DNA from: DATLFA01 sp039934635
GTDB lineage: Bacteria; Actinomycetota; Acidimicrobiia; Acidimicrobiales; WLNW01
Direction of reading: 5' to 3'
Assembly: GCA_039934635.1 (NCBI GenBank)
Contig: JBDTLT010000057.1
Coordinates: forward strand, 1-26,515
Length of the DNA: 26,515 bases
Shown: positions 22,779 to 26,515 of the stretch, piece after piece
Layout of the letters: each line of letters begins with the position of its first letter
Numbering within the stretch: position 1 is the stretch's first letter
Notes under the pieces: generated by a model
Seen by the model: the letters and a program-made list of their open reading frames with translations, nothing else
Told to the model about the DNA's origin: nothing
Database searches by the model: none
Position numbers and translations under genes: made by a program

Positions 22779-23759
22779 ATGGAGATAGTGACGCGCAAGC
22801 ACCTGTACCTGGTATCCGGTCGCTTGTCGCGCCCGCTCGCCGTCGAAATCGCCCACGAACTCGACGTGAATCTCGGCGAACCCAACATCGGTGAATTCGC
22901 CAACGGCGAGCTCAATTGTCGCTTCAACGAGTCGATCCGCGGCACCGACGTGTTCATCGTGCAAACCCACGCCGCGGCCGAAGGGCGATCGATCAACGAC
23001 GCGATCTGGGAACAACTGATCATGGTCGACGCGGCCAAGCGTGCCTCGGCCAAGCGCATCACCGTGATCTGTCCGTTCTACGGATACGCCCGCCAAGACC
23101 GCAAGGCGTCAGGCCGCGAGCCGATCACCGCTCGGTTGCTCGCCGACATGTTCGAGGCCGCCGGTGCCAAGCGCATGGTGAGCGTCGATCTGCACTCCGG
23201 TCAGATCCAGGGCTTCTTCAACGGTCCCGTCGATCACCTGACCGCGATGCCCGTCATCCTCGACACGCTCGCCGAGTACGGCGAGGACATCGTGATGGTC
23301 TCGCCCGACACGGGCCGAGTGAAGGTCGCCGAGAAGTACGCGCAAGCACTGCACTGCGATCTGGCCTTCGTCTACAAGGCTCGCCGCAAAGACCAAAAGA
23401 ACGTCGTCGAAGCCAAAGAGGTCATCGGTGACGTCAAGGGCCGCACCTGCGTGCTCATCGACGACATGATCGACACCGGCGGCACGATCGTTGCCGCGGC
23501 CGAATTGCTGGCCGAGCGGGGCGCCGAGCGGGTCATCGCCGCGTGTACCCACGGCGTCTTCTCCGGTCCGGCCATCGATCGCATCAAGAACTCGGTGATC
23601 GAACGCGTCGTGTGTACCAACACCCTTCCGCTCGAGCCCGAAAAGCAGATCGACAAGATCGAGCAGCTCTCGGTGGCGCCGATCATCGGGCGGGCGATCG
23701 ACGCGGTCTTCCGCGACGAGAGCGTGAGCGAGATCTTCGACGGCAACAACCTGAGCTGA
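22779..23759 (+). CDS. prs: Ribose-phosphate pyrophosphokinase (PRPP synthetase)
   Basis: A 326-residue enzyme that makes phosphoribosyl pyrophosphate from ribose-5-phosphate and ATP for purine, pyrimidine, His, Trp and NAD synthesis. Recognisable features are FANGEL with the N-terminal strand, the flexible loop containing YARQDRK, DLHSGQIQGFF, the catalytic KARRKDQKN loop and the PRPP-binding loop VLIDDMIDTGGT. GAGCGAGGG lies upstream of the ATG at 22779. Only 32 bases separate it from glmU, and its TGA overlaps the ATG of the following alanine dehydrogenase (TGATG). The glmU-prs pairing is conserved in many bacteria. Strong call. Confidence 0.97.
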   Translation: MEIVTRKHLYLVSGRLSRPLAVEIAHELDVNLGEPNIGEFANGELNCRFNESIRGTDVFIVQTHAAAEGRSINDAIWEQLIMVDAAKRASAKRITVICPFYGYARQDRKASGREPITARLLADMFEAAGAKRMVSVDLHSGQIQGFFNGPVDHLTAMPVILDTLAEYGEDIVMVSPDTGRVKVAEKYAQALHCDLAFVYKARRKDQKNVVEAKEVIGDVKGRTCVLIDDMIDTGGTIVAAAELLAERGAERVIAACTHGVFSGPAIDRIKNSVIERVVCTNTLPLEPEKQIDKIEQLSVAPIIGRAIDAVFRDESVSEIFDGNNLS

Positions 23760-24841
23760 TGGCCGTCGTCGGCGTACCCACCGAGATCAAGACCGACGAG
23801 AACCGCATTGCCATCACGCCCGCCGGCGTGCACGAACTGACGCTGAGCGGGCACACCGTGCTCGTCGAAGCCGGCGCAGGCCTCGGCTCGGCGTTCACCG
23901 ATGACGACTACCGCAGCGCCGGTGCCACGATCGTCCCCACGGCGGCCGACGCGTGGGGCGCGCACATCGTGTGCAAGGTCAAAGAGCCACAACACAACGA
24001 GCTCGACTTCCTTCGTCCCGATCTCGTTCTGTTCACTTATCTCCACCTCGCCGCGTACCCGGCGGTCGCCGCCGCGCTCGAACAATCCGGATGCACCGCC
24101 ATCGCGTACGAAACGGTGCAGGACGACCAGGGCCGCCTGCCGTTGCTCGCCCCGATGAGCGAGATCGCGGGGCGCGTCGCGCCGCAAGTGGGCGCGTACT
24201 TCCTCGAACGCAGCAACGGTGGGCGAGGGTTGTTGCTCGGCGGCGCACCGGGTGTCGAGCGGGGCAAAGTCGTGGTCATCGGCGCCGGCATGGCGGGCCA
24301 AAATGCGGCGCTCATCGCCCGCGGCCTCGAGGCCGACGTCACGATCTTCGACACCAACCTCGACAAGTTGCGCTTCATCGATTCGATCCATCGAGGCGCC
24401 ATCAAGACGCGAATGAGCAACTTGCTCGACGTCGCGACCGAGGTCGTCAACGCCGATCTCGTCATCGGGGCCGTGCTGGTGCCGGGCGGCCTCGCCCCCA
24501 AGGTGGTCACGCGCGAGTTGGTAAGCCGCATGAAGCAGGGCGCGGTGATGGTCGACATCTCGATCGACCAGGGCGGCTGTTTCGAGACTTCGCACGAAAC
24601 CAAGCACAGCGATCCCGTGTACACCGTCGACGGTGTACTGCACTACGCCGTCGGCAACATCCCCGGTGCCGTGCCGCGCACGTCGACCATCGCGCTTACC
24701 AACGTGACGTTGCCGTTCGTGCACGTGCTCGCCGATCTCGGCGTCGACGCCGCCGTCGAACGCCGCCCCGAGTTGGCCTCGGGCATCAACGTGCGCGGCG
24801 GCAACATCGTGCACCCCGCGGTCAAAGCTGCACTCGGCTAG
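23759..24841 (+). CDS. ald: Alanine dehydrogenase
   Basis: A 360-residue NAD-dependent enzyme interconverting L-alanine and pyruvate plus ammonia; the usual length is about 370. Key residues fit the family numbering well: R16 in DENRIA, K75 in CKVKEP, H96 in TYLHLA and D270 in DISIDQGG. The dinucleotide-binding motif is GAGMAGQNAA. This rules in alanine dehydrogenase rather than transhydrogenase alpha subunit, which is longer and lacks this arrangement. The ATG overlaps the prs stop (TGATG), so it is translationally coupled to PRPP synthetase, an unusual partner. A GC-rich TGCGGC-GGC-GCCGCA hairpin begins one base after the stop codon. Confidence 0.95.
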   Translation: MAVVGVPTEIKTDENRIAITPAGVHELTLSGHTVLVEAGAGLGSAFTDDDYRSAGATIVPTAADAWGAHIVCKVKEPQHNELDFLRPDLVLFTYLHLAAYPAVAAALEQSGCTAIAYETVQDDQGRLPLLAPMSEIAGRVAPQVGAYFLERSNGGRGLLLGGAPGVERGKVVVIGAGMAGQNAALIARGLEADVTIFDTNLDKLRFIDSIHRGAIKTRMSNLLDVATEVVNADLVIGAVLVPGGLAPKVVTRELVSRMKQGAVMVDISIDQGGCFETSHETKHSDPVYTVDGVLHYAVGNIPGAVPRTSTIALTNVTLPFVHVLADLGVDAAVERRPELASGINVRGGNIVHPAVKAALG

Positions 24842-24856
24842 TGCGGCGGCGCCGCA
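24842..24856 (+). terminator. Hairpin after ald, possible terminator
   Basis: TGCGGC-GGC-GCCGCA forms a 6-bp stem one base after the ald stop. No T-tract follows, so any termination would be factor-dependent. It resembles the dispersed GCGGC/GCCGC palindromes. Confidence 0.35.
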
Positions 24857-24949
24857 ACGCCGGGCGGCGGCGGGGGGCTGAACACAGAACCACACGGCGG
24901 CCGCGTTCTCGCGTCCCTGTGCCGCGGCGGCCGCGCGGCATCGAGGGGC

Positions 24950-25225
24950 TTGTCCCCGCGATGGTCGAGTCAAGCGATTCTGAGCAACCTTGCGAAAGAC
25001 ACGAGCGACGGACACGATCGAGTCGACCTTGAATTCGCCACCGAATTCCTGGCATCTGAAGGGGTGGTTGATCATCATCCTGCCCGTCGCAATGGTGTTG
25101 TCGGCGATTCTGAGCAACTCCTCGGCTTGGCGGGGGGCAAGGTCGGCCTACTTCTGGCTTCGCTTCTCGTTCTCATATCGTCCGTTGTGATCGCAACCAT
25201 TGCGGGTCGAGGCAGCACGTCCTAA
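24950..25225 (+). CDS. Doubtful small membrane protein
   Basis: A 91-codon frame from a TTG start. The first two-thirds are hydrophilic; the end (KVGLLLASLLVLISSVVIATIAG) would make one membrane helix, giving a tail-anchored topology. Third-position GC is clearly lower than in the surrounding genes, no ribosome-binding site is seen, and two other frames and the antisense strand are also open here. It may be non-coding or a decayed or transferred gene. I do not recognise it. Confidence 0.2.
   Translation: MSPRWSSQAILSNLAKDTSDGHDRVDLEFATEFLASEGVVDHHPARRNGVVGDSEQLLGLAGGKVGLLLASLLVLISSVVIATIAGRGSTS
24974..24988 (+). repeat. 15-base direct repeat, copy 1
   Basis: GCGATTCTGAGCAAC is repeated exactly at 25104-25118, 130 bases downstream, in a region without a clear gene. 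Confidence 0.6.
25104..25118 (+). repeat. 15-base direct repeat, copy 2
   Basis: Exact second copy of the repeat at 24974-24988. The two copies are in different reading frames relative to the candidate small ORF, which argues against a simple protein repeat. Confidence 0.6.
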
Positions 25226-25277
25226 CGCGCACCCCGTTCTCGCCGTGAGGGAGCGCGCGTTCAGTATCGAACGCCTG

Positions 25278-25308
25278 CCCCGGTTCGGCGGGTTGCGTCC
25301 GACCGGGG
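25278..25308. repeat. Hairpin with bulged 10-bp stem
   Basis: CCCCGGTTCGG pairs with CCGACCGGGG with a single bulged T, around a 10-base loop. It lies 11 bases before the larger hairpin at 25319. Confidence 0.5.
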
Positions 25309-25318
25309 AACAACTCCG

Positions 25319-25355
25319 GTAGCAAGAATGCACAGCCGCCGTGCACTTTTGCTAC
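25319..25355. repeat. Long imperfect palindrome (15-bp arms)
   Basis: Arms 25319-25333 and 25341-25355 pair over 15 positions with one mismatch and one G-T wobble around the loop AGCCGCC. No T-tract follows, so it is not a standard terminator. It could be a protein-binding palindrome or an RNA structure. Confidence 0.6.
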
Positions 25356-25388
25356 GAGAGTCCGCGGCGATCAGCGACAAGAACCGCA

Positions 25389-25406
25389 CCCAGAACGTAT
25401 TCTGGG
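25389..25406. repeat. Perfect palindrome CCCAGAA-CGTA-TTCTGGG
   Basis: A perfect 7-bp inverted repeat with a 4-base spacer, about 85 bases before the luciferase-like gene. Its symmetry fits either an operator or a hairpin in the leader. Confidence 0.45.
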
Positions 25407-25421
25407 GCAGCGCGCGATTCC

Positions 25422-25438
25422 GTGCGGCGAAGCCGCAC
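25422..25438. repeat. Dispersed palindrome GCGGCGNAGCCGC, copy 2
   Basis: GTGCGGC-GAA-GCCGCAC is a perfect 7-bp stem with a 3-base loop. Its 13-base core matches copies at 12352 and 25448 except for the middle base. Confidence 0.5.
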
Positions 25439-25446
25439 CAATCCGT

Positions 25447-25461
25447 TGCGGCGGAGCCGCA
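25447..25461. repeat. Dispersed palindrome GCGGCGNAGCCGC, copy 3
   Basis: TGCGGC-GGA-GCCGCA is a 6-bp stem with a 3-base loop, nine bases after copy 2, in the leader of the luciferase-like gene. Confidence 0.5.
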
Positions 25462-25490
25462 CAGAGCGCGCTTCGATCTTGGGGGTAACG

Positions 25491-26372
25491 ATGAAGTTTT
25501 GGGCGTCGACCGCGTTCATGCACAGCGATGAGTTGATCGGTCTGGCGCGCTTGCTGGACGAAGCCGGTTACCACGGTGTCACCGTGAGCGATCACGTGTG
25601 TTACCCGCGTGAGCTCAAGTCGCCGTATCCGTACTCACCGCACGAGGACGGTAGACCCATCTGGGAACCCGAAGCCTCCTGGCCCGATTCGTGGGTGATG
25701 ATCGGCGCGATGATCGGTGCGACGCGGAATCTGCACTTCTCGAACAGTGTGTACATCGCCGGCAATCGCCCGTTGTTGGTCGTCGCGAAACAGGTCGGTA
25801 CTGCGGCAGTGCTGTCGCACAATCGCGTGGAGTTCGGCGTCGGGGCCGGCTGGATGCGCGAGGAGTTCGAGCTCAACGGCCAAGACTGGGACAACCGGGG
25901 CAAGCGCCTCAACGAGATGATCCGGGCGCTACGCGAGTTGTGGAAGCCCGGCTGGGTCGAGTGGCACGGCGACTACTACGACATCCCGTCGATGATGCTC
26001 GGCCCGGCGCCGACGGCAGCCGTCCCGATCTACAGCGGGGGCCACAGCGACGCCGCGCTCAAGCGGGCGGCGCGCTATTGCGACGGCTGGATCGGCAACG
26101 CCTACCCGTGGGATCAGGCGGCGCACTACATCGGCAAGCTCAAGGGGTACCTGCGTGACTTCGGGCGCCAGGACGACCCGTTCGAGATCATCATCGGCTT
26201 CTACGCCCAACCGAGCCTCGATCTGTATCGCCGGGCGGCGGAGGAGCTGGGGGTGACCGGCACCCTGTGCAAGCCGTGGGCCGGCATCCAGAGCGCCCCG
26301 GGCCAATCCGCCGAGATCTACCGGGATTCGATCAACCGCTTCGCCGACGAGATCGTGTCGCCGCTCCGCTGA
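25491..26372 (+). CDS. Luciferase-like (LLM-class) F420/FMN-dependent oxidoreductase
   Basis: A 293-residue TIM-barrel flavin or F420 oxidoreductase. Typical features are MKFWASTAFMHSDELIGLARLLDEAGYHGVTVSDH, then the VMIGAMIGATRNLHFSNSVYIAGNRPLLVVAKQ segment, HNRVEFGVGAGWMREEFELNG, and PAPTAAVPIYSGGHSDAALKRAARYCDGWIG. The size and the GAGW-REE motif fit the TIGR03619-like actinobacterial group, which often uses F420 (family-level impression). I chose the ATG at 25491 because GGGGGTAACG precedes it and conserved sequence starts there; an open frame reaching back to 25341 is a basic, low-complexity shadow through the palindromes. It lies between ald and rplY with its own leader. Substrate unknown. 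Confidence 0.9.
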   Translation: MKFWASTAFMHSDELIGLARLLDEAGYHGVTVSDHVCYPRELKSPYPYSPHEDGRPIWEPEASWPDSWVMIGAMIGATRNLHFSNSVYIAGNRPLLVVAKQVGTAAVLSHNRVEFGVGAGWMREEFELNGQDWDNRGKRLNEMIRALRELWKPGWVEWHGDYYDIPSMMLGPAPTAAVPIYSGGHSDAALKRAARYCDGWIGNAYPWDQAAHYIGKLKGYLRDFGRQDDPFEIIIGFYAQPSLDLYRRAAEELGVTGTLCKPWAGIQSAPGQSAEIYRDSINRFADEIVSPLR

Positions 26373-26400
26373 TTGTCTCCTCTGCTCTGCCGGGTACACT
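26373..26400 (+). promoter_or_regulatory. Candidate promoter for rplY
   Basis: TTGTCT (26373-26378) and TACACT (26395-26400) are spaced by 16 bases, directly after the luciferase-like stop codon. The resulting leader of about 60 bases would include the palindromes at 26408-26422 and 26431-26444. Confidence 0.45.
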
Positions 26401-26407
26401 GGCGGGC

Positions 26408-26444
26408 CGCCAATTGGTGGCGTGATCGATCGGCGGCGCCGCCG
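26408..26444 (+). promoter_or_regulatory. Leader palindromes before rplY
   Basis: CGCCA-ATTGG-TGGCG (26408-26422) and the 14-base perfect palindrome CGGCGGCGCCGCCG (26431-26444) lie between the candidate promoter and the ribosome-binding site. They may form leader hairpins or bind a protein. Confidence 0.3.
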
Positions 26445-26462
26445 TGTCAGGGAGCAATTGCC

Positions 26463-26515
26463 ATGAGTGAAGACCTCGTTCTCGTCGCGGAGACCGGGCG
26501 CGAGACCGGCACCCG
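26463..26515 (+). CDS. rplY: Ribosomal protein bL25 (Ctc/RplY family), N-terminal fragment
   Basis: Only 17 codons are present before the right edge: MSEDLVLVAETGRETGT. An opening of Glu/Asp and hydrophobic residues followed by AE-x-R-x-E-x-G is the usual start of L25/Ctc, the 5S rRNA-binding protein of the large ribosomal subunit. The call is helped by context, since L25 commonly follows glmU and prs. AGGGAG lies nine bases upstream of the ATG. Actinobacterial L25 is usually a long Ctc-type form, but length cannot be seen here. Confidence 0.7.
   Translation, partial: MSEDLVLVAETGRETGT

Larger units (their letters stand above)
24842..25490. other. 649-base palindrome-rich region without a convincing gene
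   Basis: No reading frame here has the codon bias of the neighbours. It contains inverted repeats at 24842-24856, 25031-25048 (GAATTCG/CGAATTC), 25224-25261 (AACGCGC/GCGCGTT), 25278-25308, 25319-25355, 25389-25406, 25422-25438 and 25447-25461, plus a 15-base direct repeat. It lies between the core genes ald and the luciferase-like gene and could be a regulatory, structured RNA or decayed region. Confidence 0.6.

Noticed and set aside
22740..22780. Frameshift explaining the short GlmU
   Set aside because: The space to prs is 32 bases, too small to hold the missing ~100 residues in any frame.
23372..25117. 581-residue minus-strand frame antisense to ald and prs
   Set aside because: It is Arg/Ala/Asp/His-rich shadow sequence without recognisable motifs and runs antisense to a clear alanine dehydrogenase and prs.
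25219..25268. Integron attC-like site (CCTAAC...GTTCAG ends)
   Set aside because: The ends do not match the required RYYYAAC/GTTRRRY core sites and no integrase or cassette is present.
25276..25320. tRNA-like T-arm (GGTTCG) in the gene-poor region
   Set aside because: No matching acceptor, D and anticodon arms at the required spacing.
25341..25490. N-terminal extension of the luciferase-like protein by 50 residues
   Set aside because: The extension is Arg/Ser-rich, crosses several palindromes and is not family-like; the ATG at 25491 has a ribosome-binding site.
1..26515. CRISPR arrays, prophage, insertion sequences or toxin-antitoxin modules
   Set aside because: No regularly spaced repeats, transposase or integrase motifs, or paired small genes of that kind were seen on either strand.

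Overview
The window looks like chromosomal DNA from a high-GC actinobacterium. An Acidimicrobiia-like organism (Ilumatobacter relatives) is my best guess. This is inference from the strongly GC-biased third codon positions, the luciferase-like (F420/FMN) oxidoreductases, the CaiB-type CoA transferases, the actinobacterial-style branched-chain ABC transporter and the glmU-prs...rplY core block. I see no rRNA, tRNA, CRISPR array, phage, integrase or insertion sequence.

Layout. Positions 1-2259: a leftward pair (isochorismatase-type hydrolase, then a luciferase-like oxidoreductase cut by the edge) diverges from a TauD/TfdA dioxygenase followed by a stand-alone Clp N-domain protein. Positions 2320-5138: two convergent multidrug-type MFS exporters whose 3' ends overlap. 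Positions 5197-11520: a class III CoA transferase, then a branched-chain-type ABC importer (livG-like ATPase, one 927-residue polypeptide fusing LivH, LivM and LivF, and a substrate-binding lipoprotein), closed by a near-ideal intrinsic terminator. Positions 11546-15780: a TIM-barrel isomerase-like protein, a SnoaL-like protein, an SRPBCC protein plus a sulfatase, a small protein with a basic tail, and a membrane-anchored cupredoxin-like protein. Positions 15848-17935: a degenerate RsbW-like ATPase, a lone ABC ATPase and a CpdA-like phosphodiesterase. Positions 17983-21568: acyl-CoA synthetase and SDR (start and stop codons overlapping), converging on a second CoA transferase. Positions 21664-26515: core genes glmU (short), prs, ald, then a 649-base palindrome-rich gap, a luciferase-like oxidoreductase and the start of rplY.

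How the genes may work together. Much of the window fits uptake and CoA-dependent breakdown of small organic acids. The Liv-type importer would bring in a substrate, CoA transferases and the acyl-CoA synthetase would activate it, and the SDR, flavin and 2-oxoglutarate enzymes would oxidise it. No substrate can be named from sequence. The right end is housekeeping: UDP-sugar precursor synthesis, PRPP synthesis, alanine/pyruvate interconversion and a ribosomal protein.

The most unusual items are the LivH-LivM-LivF triple fusion, a GlmU that stops before its acetyltransferase active site, the palindrome-rich island at 24842-25490, and several proteins that keep a fold but lack its key residue (HATPase, cupredoxin, second CoA transferase). 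Several genes also carry a TANNNT box 6-9 bases before the start codon, which suggests leaderless transcripts.
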